From: Coleofasciculus sp. S288
Lineage (GTDB): Bacteria > Cyanobacteriota > Cyanobacteriia > Cyanobacteriales > Coleofasciculaceae
Direction: 5' to 3'
NCBI GenBank assembly: GCA_020216575.1
Contig: JAIUYC010000006.1
Location: 1-14,555 of the forward strand
DNA: 14,555 nucleotides
A program made the position numbers and the translations under genes. Of the stretch, positions 1 to 6,957 are shown in pieces (position 1 is the first letter of the stretch; each line of letters begins with the position of its first letter). Under the pieces are notes generated by a model. That model was not told the origin of the DNA and made no database searches. It worked only from the letters and a program-made list of their open reading frames with translations.

Positions 1-1614
1 GGCGAAATTTGTTGATGATTTAGACTGTCGAGCGAGTGGAATCTTGCTTAAGATCGGTAATTGGGTAACCTCTTCAAGTTCCTCAACCGTGTAAAAGATA
101 TCGCGGAATTTCTCGTAGAGTAATGCTGTCCCTAGACCCAACAATAACCCTGCTGCCACTCCCATCATTAAGTTTTTATCAGAGGAACTCGACATTGGTA
201 TGGGATTCCCGTTAGCGTCACGGGGAATCTCAGGCGGGGAAATTAACTCCCAAGGCACTGTATCCTGAGCTGCCTCGACTCTCAAAGTTTCTCTCTGACT
301 CAAGAGTTGTTTGAGAGTCTGGTTGGTAAGTTCTAACTGCTGCTGCGTAATATTGTATTGATTGGCGATCGCTGGAAATTGTTGGGCTTGTCGCTCGAAA
401 TACCTTTGGGTCTGGATCAGTTGTTGATTGCGAACTTCTAGCACCTGAATTTGATTCTTAGTATCTGCCAGGTGCTTGATCAACTCTTGACGGGTCGAAT
501 TTTGAAAGTTCAGCACTTGGGAATTGCTGGTTGTACTAGCTGAGTTGTCCCCCAAAATTCTTTGGAGTTCCCCATCGAGTAAATTTTGTAAGTTCTGTTT
601 TTTCTCTTCTAGCGCTTGAATCTGGGGAGCCTCAGGCTCAAAGCGAGCCGATTCTGTAGCAATCTGACTTTCAATCTCTTTCAGGTCTTCCCGTAACTTC
701 TGATAGCTAGGGTCTTCGCTAACTGTTGAGGCGTTAATCGCCTCATCCAGGGTTAATTTCAATTGTCCTTGTAAGTTATTAGCCAGTGCATTTAGTTCCT
801 GGAGTTGTCGTTTTGCTGCTATTTTCTCATCATTGATTTGACGCAATTTCGCGAACAATTCTTCACCCGTTTTTTGAGGGTCAATAATATTAAATTGTTC
901 TTGCATTGCCTGGAGTTGCTTCCTGGAGCTATCCACTCTTTTTTGCAATTCTGGAACTTGTTCTTCAATAAATTTAACGCCCTCACCAATACGAGTTTTA
1001 CGTTCCTCAAGGCTATATTTTAAATAGGCTTGGGCTGCTGCATCCAACACTATTTTCGCGAGTTCGGGGTCTGAATTCTGATAAGTAACCTGTATAATGC
1101 TAGTTTCTCCAGACTGACCCCGAGCAGTTCCTTCTTTCACCAATCGTTCAACCGTGAAGGAATCTTGCAATTCAATCGATTTAAACGTTGGATATTTTTC
1201 TTTTATTTTATTTATAATATTAGTCCGCATTTTAGCGCTATTTAAAATTTCCAAAATAGTGGAATAATCTAGTTCAAAAACCTTATCATTCGTCTTTTGC
1301 TCATTACGAGCCAGTCTACTTGGTTCAGAAAGTTTGGCGGCGGATGTGACTGGCTCGACTAAAAGTTGAAAGCTACCTTGATATACGGATGGCGGCGGTT
1401 TCGGACCGAAAGAAGTGGCAGCAGCCGTTGTCATTGCTGTAATGCCAGCGATTAAGATGGCTTTCCGCTTGATAGTCCTCAAATACGGACGCAAATTTAA
1501 TCCTTTTTGAGGCGGCGGGCTAGACTCAATTTCAGTATCTGATGAGAGTTGTAATTGTTTATCTAGTTGACTCGGTGATAAAACTTGGTAGACCTGCCCA
1601 TTATTCTGATTCAT
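1..1614 (-). CDS. Wzz/GumC-type polysaccharide chain-length/export protein (3' end outside window)
   Basis: The minus frame is open for 538 codons from the ATG at 1614-1612 to the left edge, with no stop. What is seen: a short Gln/Ser/Pro-rich cytoplasmic N-terminus; a first membrane segment around residues 51-68; a periplasmic Wzz-like domain; a long Gln/Glu/Leu-rich coiled-coil region at about 200-440; a GNVR-like stretch around 403-425 (RYFERQAQQFPAIANQYN); and a second membrane segment at 482-500. After that comes EKFRDIFYTVEELEEVTQLP, which in this family links to a BY-kinase or ends the protein; the window stops before that can be decided. Such proteins sit in the inner membrane and set the length of, and help export, exopolysaccharide. 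The start is backed by AGAGG just upstream, although its spacing is short. It is transcribed divergently from the polysaccharide genes beginning at 3173. The family call is secure; the substrate is unknown. Confidence 0.9.
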   Translation of the reverse strand, partial: MNQNNGQVYQVLSPSQLDKQLQLSSDTEIESSPPPQKGLNLRPYLRTIKRKAILIAGITAMTTAAATSFGPKPPPSVYQGSFQLLVEPVTSAAKLSEPSRLARNEQKTNDKVFELDYSTILEILNSAKMRTNIINKIKEKYPTFKSIELQDSFTVERLVKEGTARGQSGETSIIQVTYQNSDPELAKIVLDAAAQAYLKYSLEERKTRIGEGVKFIEEQVPELQKRVDSSRKQLQAMQEQFNIIDPQKTGEELFAKLRQINDEKIAAKRQLQELNALANNLQGQLKLTLDEAINASTVSEDPSYQKLREDLKEIESQIATESARFEPEAPQIQALEEKKQNLQNLLDGELQRILGDNSASTTSNSQVLNFQNSTRQELIKHLADTKNQIQVLEVRNQQLIQTQRYFERQAQQFPAIANQYNITQQQLELTNQTLKQLLSQRETLRVEAAQDTVPWELISPPEIPRDANGNPIPMSSSSDKNLMMGVAAGLLLGLGTALLYEKFRDIFYTVEELEEVTQLPILSKIPLARQSKSSTNFA

Positions 1615-1654
1615 TTTCCTCTATTTCCAGCGGCTTTTTAGTTAAAATCTACTC

Positions 1655-1697
1655 TCCCGGATATCGGGACAGAATGTAGTTTTTGATACAAAAAACT
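1655..1697 (-). promoter_or_regulatory. Two hairpins in the leader of the Wzz/GumC gene
   Basis: TCCCG (1655-1659) pairs with CGGGA (1665-1669), and AGTTTTT (1678-1684) pairs with AAAAACT (1691-1697). Both lie within 85 bp upstream of the minus-strand start at 1614, so they would be in its 5' leader or promoter. The pairing is exact. A regulatory role is inference. Confidence 0.35.
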
Positions 1698-1742
1698 GAA
1701 TACGAGTTGTTGATTTAGGAGGAAGTCCAAACGCCCATCGGG

Positions 1743-1760
1743 TTGCCGCGATCGCGGCAA
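1743..1760. repeat. 18-bp perfect palindrome centred on a HIP1 octamer
   Basis: TTGCCGCGATCGCGGCAA equals its own reverse complement and carries GCGATCGC at its centre (1748-1755). HIP1 is the abundant cyanobacterial octamer. Here the symmetry runs five bases further on each side than HIP1 needs. It could extrude as a hairpin or bind a dimeric protein, but nothing shows either directly. Confidence 0.7.
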
Positions 1761-2173
1761 AAGCAAGACAAGCAGTGTGTCATAACTAGTAGGTGAGAGA
1801 TCGCCTCACGGTCGGTCATGCTCTCTTGCATAGCTGCTTGGTGGCAGACTCGATCTCCGACGGCAATAGGGTATAGAAAGGCAAGGTGGAGGAATCAAGC
1901 ATTGACAAAGCCTTTTCCAAACATAGCCCCAAATGTTAAGAGTTATTGCCAACCCCTCGTCAATAGGACAGTAGTTGAGGATACTAACGAGCGTAGCTTC
2001 ATATAAACTTCACAGAATAAAGTATCATTGTTATAGAAGCTTCATAAAGTTGCCCTTGTAGAAAGGTCAGTGCCAGATAGACAAAAGTTCGTAAGTCCTT
2101 TAGTCCATAAGAACGAAAGTCTACTGTCGTTCAGTGTTCCAATTCTGGAGAGTTTTGTCCATTCAAGATTGCC

Positions 2174-2216
2174 AAGTTAAGGGCGAACTTAACTTGATGG
2201 TGTCAAACATCAAGTT
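2174..2216. other. Two overlapping, mutually exclusive hairpins
   Basis: AAGTTAA (2174-2180) can pair with TTAACTT (2189-2195), and AACTTGATG (2191-2199) with CATCAAGTT (2208-2216). The two stems share 2191-2195, so only one can form at a time. No gene lies directly downstream, so an attenuator role is not supported; this may be repeat debris. Confidence 0.3.
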
Positions 2217-2533
2217 GAATCTCGACGTTGGAACGGCTGACATAGCCGATTTTGAGCAGATGGAGTACAAGACGGGTATGAGGTTTACGATATCTTGTGT
2301 CCCTGCTATCTGGTGTAAGCCACTGAAAACCGCTATAATTTCCGTTTAAATAAGGAGTCAGTGAAGCCTTAGCCCACAAGGGACGAGGTAAGGCTAGTAG
2401 CTACTCGTTAGTGGTTAGTGGGAACCAAGAAGAGTATTCAACCCAAGAATTCAAAGAATCCCCCATCAGCTATTAACCAGTACCCACTAAAGATAGGCGA
2501 CGGCTTTCCTGCTCACCCTGCGTAGAAGGATAA

Positions 2534-2695
2534 GCCTTCAAGACCCGCCAGGTTGTGAAGCAGGAAGCAGCGCTCAGGGTTGTGAGAGGGGAAATGAACC
2601 CACTCTCAAAGCCTTCCACCTATAACTATAAGTGGGGAAGAGAGATTCACAGGTATAAGTTTTTTATAAGCTGCCAGAAGACTCTGGCTCGTTAA
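2534..2695 (+). pseudogene. tnpB: Possible remnant of the 3' end of an IS200/IS605-type tnpB with its RNA-forming tail
   Basis: The frame open from 2534 to the TAA at 2693-2695 reads KTRQVVKQEA at 2540-2569, then MNPLSKPS. A VKQE-like motif close to the C-terminus is a feature I associate with cyanobacterial TnpB transposases, whose 3' ends double as guide (omega) RNA. The same stretch can fold: GGGTT (2577-2581) with AACCC (2597-2601), or TGAGAG (2583-2588) with CTCTCA (2603-2608), plus the exact GCCAGA/TCTGGC hairpin at 2673-2688. No RuvC motifs, zinc finger or tnpA are found, and a stop (2531-2533) closes the frame upstream, so any gene is dead. Recognition rests on a short motif and is tentative. 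Confidence 0.3.
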
Positions 2696-2757
2696 AAAGC
2701 TTAAATTAGTTCTTAACTCCCTAATCTTGGCTAGCGAAAAACAGAGCGACTTGGAAT

Positions 2758-2889
2758 ACTTGTCAATGAAAAGACCACCGCTTAGTGATCAAATCGCCGT
2801 GAAAGGAGCAACGGCACGAGCCATCGATACTTAATGCTAAGCAGATATGGCTTGACGATTCAGGGTTTCTTTCACTAAGTGTTGATAGT
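2758..2889 (+). ncRNA. Candidate branched structured RNA, class unknown
   Basis: Nested complementary segments build a closed multi-branch fold. The outer helix is ACT plus GTCAA (2758-2760, 2762-2766) with TTGATAGT (2882-2889), with one bulge and one G-U pair. The main closing helix is CTTAGTGA (2781-2788) with TCACTAAG (2872-2879), 8 bp exact. Next is AATCG (2792-2796) with CGATT (2856-2860). Two hairpins sit inside: GCCGT (2796-2800) with ACGGC (2811-2815), and AGCCAT (2819-2824) with ATGGCT (2847-2852), the latter capped by CTTA/TAAG (2830-2833/2838-2841). The AATCG and GCCGT helices compete for G2796. It resembles no riboswitch or ribozyme consensus I know. It lies about 280 bp upstream of the STAS gene at 3173. 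Covariation has not been tested, and chance pairing is possible. Confidence 0.35.
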
Positions 2890-2898
2890 CACTTCAGG

Positions 2899-3006
2899 CA
2901 ATTGATTTTGGATTTTAGATTTGCAATGCAAGGCTTGAACCTAACCTCTTGAGTCGAGGCATCGACCCACAAGTTCTTTTAATTCAAAATCCAAAATCTA
3001 AAATTG
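2899..3006. repeat. Long-armed inverted repeat (MITE-like) with AAAATCCAAAATC arms
   Basis: The left arm 2899-2916 (CAATT then GATTTTGGATTTT) pairs with AAAATCCAAAATC at 2986-2998 and, after a 3-nt bulge, AATTG at 3002-3006. The core is 13 bp exact. The roughly 70-nt loop has its own short GTCG/CGAC and CCTC/GAGG pairings. AT-rich arms built from AAAATC-type units recur in cyanobacterial intergenic DNA, so this is best called a small dispersed repeat. The family was not identified. Confidence 0.55.
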
Positions 3007-3034
3007 ACAATCAGGGCTAATACTCTCTAACATT

Positions 3035-3077
3035 TTGCGATTTAAGGATTAGAGCCGTCTTAATAGTTCAATCGCAA
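3035..3077. promoter_or_regulatory. TTGCGATT/AATCGCAA inverted repeat upstream of the STAS gene
   Basis: TTGCGATT (3035-3042) is exactly inverted as AATCGCAA (3070-3077), about 95 bp before the ATG at 3173. Two similar half-sites, TTGCGAACTC and TTGCAAACTC, follow between about 3098 and 3125. This could be a binding-site cluster or leader hairpin for the STAS and priming transferase genes. The repeats are visible; the function is inference. Confidence 0.3.
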
Positions 3078-3172
3078 CCAACTTATGACTCCAATAGTTG
3101 CGAACTCTGTCATGATTGCAAACTCAACTGACGGAGTGAATTCACCTATCCAAACTTTGAGACTTAAGCCAA

Positions 3173-3508
3173 ATGAACAACACAGCTCAAATGATATTGC
3201 TTGACAACAAACCCGTTTTGCCAATTTCACACTACCTAACAGGTGTTGAAGCTATAGACTTTCAAGAAAAGTATCAGCAGCTTCTACAGGATTATCCTCT
3301 TCCTAGACAAATTATTTGTGATTTCAGCCAAACTAAGTTTATTGATAGTAGTGGGATTGGCGCACTGGTTAGAAGCTACAAGATGGCTCGTGAGAAAGGA
3401 GTAGAACTGATACTCAGAGGAGTGCAGCCTCAGGTCATGTTGGCGCTGGACATAGTGGGTCTTAGTAGGGTTTTCACCTTTGAAACACTCGCTGAAAACG
3501 AGGAGTGA
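3173..3508 (+). CDS. Stand-alone STAS-domain protein (anti-sigma factor antagonist type)
   Basis: This 111-aa protein is essentially one STAS domain, the usual length for SpoIIAA/RsbV-type antagonists. The family signature is clear: CDFSQTKFIDSSGIGALV at about 49-66, with D58-S59-S60-G61 holding the serine(s) that partner kinases phosphorylate in this family. Unphosphorylated antagonists bind and sequester a switch-protein kinase or anti-sigma factor in the cytoplasm. The ATG at 3173 matches the start of its paralog; no good Shine-Dalgarno is seen. Its stop lies 5 bp before the ATG of the next gene (3514), so the two are surely co-transcribed. It is about 75% identical over its full length to the N-terminal domain of that next gene, which points to a recent tandem duplication. 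No cognate kinase (RsbW type) or phosphatase is in the window. Confidence 0.9.
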   Translation: MNNTAQMILLDNKPVLPISHYLTGVEAIDFQEKYQQLLQDYPLPRQIICDFSQTKFIDSSGIGALVRSYKMAREKGVELILRGVQPQVMLALDIVGLSRVFTFETLAENEE

Positions 3509-3513
3509 TCAAA

Positions 3514-4494
3514 ATGAACAATACAGCTCAGATGATAGTTGTTAAAAATCAAGGCGTTTTGCCAATTTCACCTTACCTAACGGGTATTGAAGCTGTAAAT
3601 TTCCAAGAAGATTGCCAGCAGTTTCTAAAAGACCATGCTCTGCCTACACAAATCATTTGTGATTTTAGCCAAACCAAATTCATTGATAGTAGTGGAATTG
3701 GTGCACTGGTTAAAAACTACAAGATGGCTCGTGAGAAAGGGGTAGAACTGATACTCAGAGGAGTGCGTCCTCAGGTCATGTTAGCGTTAGAGATGGCTGG
3801 TCTTAGCAAGGTTTTGACCTTTGACTCACTTGCTGAAAACACCGCAACAGCTTTTGATAACTCAGAAAATCAGCTACCAATAACCCACCCTTCTGTACGG
3901 TCTAAGTTGAAGCGAGTTATCGATATTGTAGGAGGAATTATCGGGTTAGGGATTACGGCGCTTGTCTTTATTCCTATTGCTGTTGCAATTAAACTGGATA
4001 GCCCTGGCCCTATTTTCTTTAGCCAAATCCGCTGCGGATGGCTGGGAAGGCGCTTTCGGATTTGGAAATTCCGCTCAATGTGCGTTAATGCCGAAGCCCT
4101 AAAAGAGCGTATCCAGAATCAAGCTAGTGGTGCGATTTTTAAAAACGATAATGACCCCAGAATCACGCGAGTCGGTCGTTTTTTGCGGCGAACTAGCCTT
4201 GATGAATTGCCTCAATTCTGGAATGTCATTAAAGGAGAGATGAGCCTGGTGGGAACTCGGCCGCCGACCCCTAATGAAGTCGAAATTTATGAAGTACCGG
4301 AGTGGCAACGCTTAAATGTTAAGCCGGGTATAACTGGCGAGTGGCAGGTCAATGGGCGATCGCAAGTCCGCGATTTTGAAGACATCATTCGGCTGGATTT
4401 ACGCTACCAACGGGATTGGAGCTTCCTCTATGACTTAAAGCTCATCCTCAAAACTGTCCTGGTGTTATTCAGCAAAAATAGCGGTGCTGTTTGA
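3514..4494 (+). CDS. STAS domain fused to a priming polyprenyl-phosphate sugar-1-phosphate transferase
   Basis: This 326-aa protein has two modules. Residues 1-108 are a STAS domain with D58-S59-S60-G61. Residues about 131-322 are a bacterial sugar transferase (WcaJ/PssY/PglC catalytic type): a hydrophobic segment at about 137-160, DSPGP (162-166), KFRSM (185-189), SLDELPQ (228-234) with the Asp-Glu dyad used by this family, SLVGTRPP (244-251) and KPGITG (270-275). The enzyme should move hexose-1-phosphate from a UDP-sugar to undecaprenyl phosphate at the inner membrane face, the first step of exopolysaccharide unit synthesis. The multi-pass N-terminal region of WbaP/WcaJ is absent and STAS takes its place. 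AGGAG at 3501-3505 and alignment with the paralog favour ATG 3514; a GTG at 3505, overlapping the previous stop, is the alternative. The direct reading is that STAS phosphorylation or partner binding gates the enzyme, which is inference. Confidence 0.93.
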   Translation: MNNTAQMIVVKNQGVLPISPYLTGIEAVNFQEDCQQFLKDHALPTQIICDFSQTKFIDSSGIGALVKNYKMAREKGVELILRGVRPQVMLALEMAGLSKVLTFDSLAENTATAFDNSENQLPITHPSVRSKLKRVIDIVGGIIGLGITALVFIPIAVAIKLDSPGPIFFSQIRCGWLGRRFRIWKFRSMCVNAEALKERIQNQASGAIFKNDNDPRITRVGRFLRRTSLDELPQFWNVIKGEMSLVGTRPPTPNEVEIYEVPEWQRLNVKPGITGEWQVNGRSQVRDFEDIIRLDLRYQRDWSFLYDLKLILKTVLVLFSKNSGAV

Positions 4495-4521
4495 AGAAAT
4501 CTGAAACTCGTTCTGATTTCT
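4495..4521 (+). terminator. Hairpin directly after the priming transferase stop codon
   Basis: AGAAATC (4495-4501) pairs with GATTTCT (4515-4521), then a T-T mismatch, then GAA/TTC around a 5-nt loop. It starts at the base after the TGA. No T-run follows, so it is a weak intrinsic terminator at best; it may instead protect the 3' end or modulate read-through into the GT2 gene 120 bp on. Confidence 0.35.
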
Positions 4522-4640
4522 AACATCTAATTGAGCTGCATCGATCGTGTTTTTTGCGCTTGAGATTTAGACAATCTACTTGATTCAGTTCCTGGGAAGG
4601 CTCGGCTTTGAGGAGTTAAGGAATAAAAGGGAGATTCATT

Positions 4641-5864
4641 GTGTTCACTAATCAACTGGGGTTCTCACTCATTGAGCTTGCCCTGTTTGTAATCGCACTG
4701 GGATTACTCATTCCCATCACAGTTCTTTTTGTTGAATGCAGTACAGCATTATTACCGAGTCGCTTTAACACATTGAAGGTTAAGGGAGAGCGGCCTAGGG
4801 TTGCTGTTTTGATGCCAGCTCATAATGAAGCGTTAGGAATTAGTGCAACGCTACAGACGATAACAACCCAGTTAACCCACCAAGATCGGTTAATCGTCAT
4901 TGCTGATAATTGCACAGATGAAACAGCCGCGATCGCAAAGGGCTTTGGCGCAACAGTGCTTGAACGCCACGATCTTCATCGCAGGGGTAAGGGATATGCG
5001 TTGGACTATGGCCTGCGGTTTATGGAGGCAGATCCGCCGGACGTTGTTGTCATGATGGATGCCGACTGTATTGTTCATCAAGGTGCGATCGAGCGGATTG
5101 CCTGCGTTGCCTCTGCTCTAAGACGGCCTGTTCAGGCTAACTACCGCATGGCACCACCTGCTAACCCAGAACCGAAGGATTTGATTTCAGCATTGGCTGT
5201 TATAGTCAACAACTTGGTTCGTCCGACTGGATTAGCGAGGCTCGGTTGGCCTTGCCCACTACAAGGTACAGGTATGGCCTTTCCTTGGGCAATCATTCGC
5301 GAAGTGCCTCTAGCAAGTGGCAATCTCGTCGAGGATCTAAAGTTGGGGCTAGATTTGACGATCGCTGGACACCCTCCAGTATTTTGCCCAGATGCCAAAG
5401 TGACAGCCGTTTTACCCCAACAGCAGGCAGCTAAGGAACAAAGGACGCGATGGGAGCATGGCTCATTGCAGACTTTATTGACCCAAGTTCCTCGGCTGTT
5501 CAAATTGTTTGTTCGTCAAAAACGTTTTGAGCTGTTAGCCAGCGCTTTGGACTTGAGTATACCGCCGCTTTCACTATTAGTCATGCTCTGGGCATCTGCC
5601 ATGGGGGGAGCATTACTAGCCGGAGTATTAGGAGCTGCATGGATACCAGCGATCGTATTAGCCATTGCAGGATTCCTGATCATTGTTTCAATTGTTGGAG
5701 CTTGGGCTAAGTACGGACGTGGTTACATGCCGATACAAACACTTTTGGCTGTACCTATTTACATTCTGTGGAAAATCCCTCTCTATCTGATGTTTCTGGT
5801 ACGACCTGAAACCAAGTGGATTAGAACCCGACGGAATGCCGTTAATGTTCTCAGTTCTCAATGA
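4641..5864 (+). CDS. Membrane glycosyltransferase, GT2 family (cellulose-synthase-like motifs)
   Basis: This 407-aa protein has an N-terminal membrane helix (about 8-30), a GT-A domain, and C-terminal hydrophobic segments (about 308-330, 334-354, 366-387). Visible catalytic signatures are VAVLMPAHNE (54-63), the metal-binding D140-A-D142, GTGM (209-212), the ED pair at 231-232 and QRTRW (267-271), i.e. the D, DxD, ED, QxxRW set of inverting membrane GT2 enzymes. It would add sugars from nucleotide sugars to a lipid-linked or growing polysaccharide at the inner membrane. The start is GTG at 4641, supported by GGGAG at 4629-4633; no better ATG lies nearby. It is 146 bp after the priming transferase and 84 bp before the PssD-like gene, so probably the same or an adjoining operon. 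The sugar is not predictable, and processivity is not proven by the motifs. Confidence 0.92.
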   Translation: MFTNQLGFSLIELALFVIALGLLIPITVLFVECSTALLPSRFNTLKVKGERPRVAVLMPAHNEALGISATLQTITTQLTHQDRLIVIADNCTDETAAIAKGFGATVLERHDLHRRGKGYALDYGLRFMEADPPDVVVMMDADCIVHQGAIERIACVASALRRPVQANYRMAPPANPEPKDLISALAVIVNNLVRPTGLARLGWPCPLQGTGMAFPWAIIREVPLASGNLVEDLKLGLDLTIAGHPPVFCPDAKVTAVLPQQQAAKEQRTRWEHGSLQTLLTQVPRLFKLFVRQKRFELLASALDLSIPPLSLLVMLWASAMGGALLAGVLGAAWIPAIVLAIAGFLIIVSIVGAWAKYGRGYMPIQTLLAVPIYILWKIPLYLMFLVRPETKWIRTRRNAVNVLSSQ

Positions 5865-5948
5865 ATAGCTTAAGCAGTGTACCCGATCTTCCTCTCCTCA
5901 ATTTGACATAACCACTCAACTTACCGTAGTTTGCATAGGAAACTCCCC

Positions 5949-6398
5949 ATGAAAGTTCTATTGGTTTGCTCCACCGGTGGTCATTTTAAAGCTTTACGAC
6001 AGTTACATCCGTTTTGGAAAAACCACGATTACTGTTGGGTAACCTTCCGTACCGCTCCCACTGAAGCAGCCCTTAAAGAAGATCGGGTTTACTGGGCTTG
6101 GAGTCCCACGAATCGGAATTTGCCTAACTTGATCCGCAATTTCTTACTGGCTTGGAAAGTGGTAGCACGGGAGCGTCCCGATTTAGTTCTTTCCACAGGA
6201 GCGGGAGTCGCAGTCCCGTTTCTGATACTGGCTAAAGTCTTTGGAAGCCAAACCGTTTTTGTCGAATCGATTACGCGGGTAGAACAACTGAGCTTGTCAG
6301 CTCGGCTAGTCCTTCCATTTCTAGATGCTCTCTACGTTCATTGGAGACAACTTCAAACCAATCACCCTAAAGTCGAACTCATTGTTTCTCAGCTCTAG
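5949..6398 (+). CDS. PssD/Alg14-like glycosyltransferase subunit
   Basis: The product is 149 aa, the usual size for PssD/Cps14F/Alg14-type proteins. It opens with a nucleotide-binding-like loop, STGGH (8-12), and carries LSTGAGVAVP (81-90) and FVESITRV (104-111), all typical of the family. Alg14-like subunits are membrane-associated and recruit the catalytic Alg13-like partner; here that partner is the next gene, 21 bp downstream. Together they should add the second sugar of a repeat unit, as Cps14F/G do with galactose, but the sugar here is unknown. The frame opens at a TTG (5931), but ATG 5949 is preferred: TAGGA (5936-5940) precedes it by 8 nt and MKVLLVCSTGGH is the family's normal start. 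Confidence 0.92.
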   Translation: MKVLLVCSTGGHFKALRQLHPFWKNHDYCWVTFRTAPTEAALKEDRVYWAWSPTNRNLPNLIRNFLLAWKVVARERPDLVLSTGAGVAVPFLILAKVFGSQTVFVESITRVEQLSLSARLVLPFLDALYVHWRQLQTNHPKVELIVSQL

Positions 6399-6419
6399 TT
6401 TTTTTGGAGGGTGCAGTTC

Positions 6420-6914
6420 ATGATTTTAGTCACAGTGGGTACGGAAAAGTTTCCCTTCGATCGCCTCATGCGGTGGCTCGATGCACTCATCAGGCAGGGT
6501 TTTTTGCAGGTAGAACAAGAAGATATCGTAGTCCAGTACGGTACTTGTAGATTTTTGCCGGGAGGTGTGAAAGTCTACTCGCTTTTACCAGAAGCTCAAT
6601 TCCGACAATTAATCAACCAATCACGCCTGATAATCGCTCACTGCGGAGAGGGAACGATTAATCTTCTGGACGAAATTTCTACACCCTATATCTTGGTTCC
6701 CCGCAGTTGCCGCTTTAAAGAGCATGTAGATGACCATCAAGTTGAACTGGCAGTTGCCTTAAGCCGGATAGGTATTCCCATTGCCTGGTCACCAGGAGAT
6801 TTAGTCCGATTCCTCACATCACCTCAGTACGCTCCCTGCTCAGCAGCGCCAGAATCAAAAATTGTTTCTCTCTGCCAGCGTCTAGAAGACCGCTTTGGTC
6901 GCCTTAATCCCTGA
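6420..6914 (+). CDS. PssE/Alg13-like catalytic glycosyltransferase subunit
   Basis: The product is 164 aa. Family motifs are VTVGTEKFPFDRL (4-16) at the N-terminus, IAHCGEGTI (72-80) in the place of the SHAGAGTI loop, and VPR followed by EHVDDHQ (101-107), which shapes the UDP-sugar site in GT28/Alg13-like proteins. It would supply catalysis for the Alg14-like partner encoded just upstream. The track to this start is clear: GGAGG (6406-6410) lies 9 nt before ATG 6420, while the in-frame GTG at 6411 directly abuts the ribosome site and cannot be used well. It ends 43 bp before the STAS gene at 6958. The Cys in HCGEG instead of the usual small residue is a minor oddity. Confidence 0.92.
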   Translation: MILVTVGTEKFPFDRLMRWLDALIRQGFLQVEQEDIVVQYGTCRFLPGGVKVYSLLPEAQFRQLINQSRLIIAHCGEGTINLLDEISTPYILVPRSCRFKEHVDDHQVELAVALSRIGIPIAWSPGDLVRFLTSPQYAPCSAAPESKIVSLCQRLEDRFGRLNP

Positions 6915-6957
6915 AAATTGAAAGAATTGTTTCTTTGTACTTACTTTAATCAGAAAC

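Larger units (their letters stand above)
1615..3172. other. Gene-free, repeat-rich region between divergent polysaccharide genes
   Basis: No convincing gene is seen in 1.56 kb. The open frames at 1818-2006 and 2134-2349 show no known motif and no good ribosome site. The stretch holds leader hairpins (1655-1697), an extended HIP1 palindrome (1743-1760), two overlapping hairpins (2174-2216), TTAGTGG-type sequence near 2409 facing CCCACTAA near 2490, a possible transposase remnant (2534-2695), a candidate branched RNA (2758-2889), a long inverted repeat (2899-3006), and an inverted repeat near the STAS promoter (3035-3077). It reads as a sink for small mobile or repeat elements between two divergent transcription units. 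Confidence 0.6.

Noticed and set aside
1818..2349. Open frames at 1818-2006 and 2134-2349
   Set aside because: They have unusual composition, no recognisable motifs and no Shine-Dalgarno, and they lie in a repeat-rich intergenic region.
2409..2490. Possible small element bounded by TTAGTGG and CCCACTAA
   Set aside because: The arms match only partly and no target duplication or continuous host frame could be shown.
2758..2889. Assignment of the structured RNA to c-di-GMP riboswitch, hammerhead or tRNA-like classes
   Set aside because: The required consensus bases (tetraloop/receptor core, CUGANGA core, acceptor/T-loop features) are not present.
5141..5503. 120-codon minus frame inside the GT2 gene
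   Set aside because: It is a shadow frame; the plus-strand GT2 gene with DxD, ED and QxxRW motifs fully explains this DNA.
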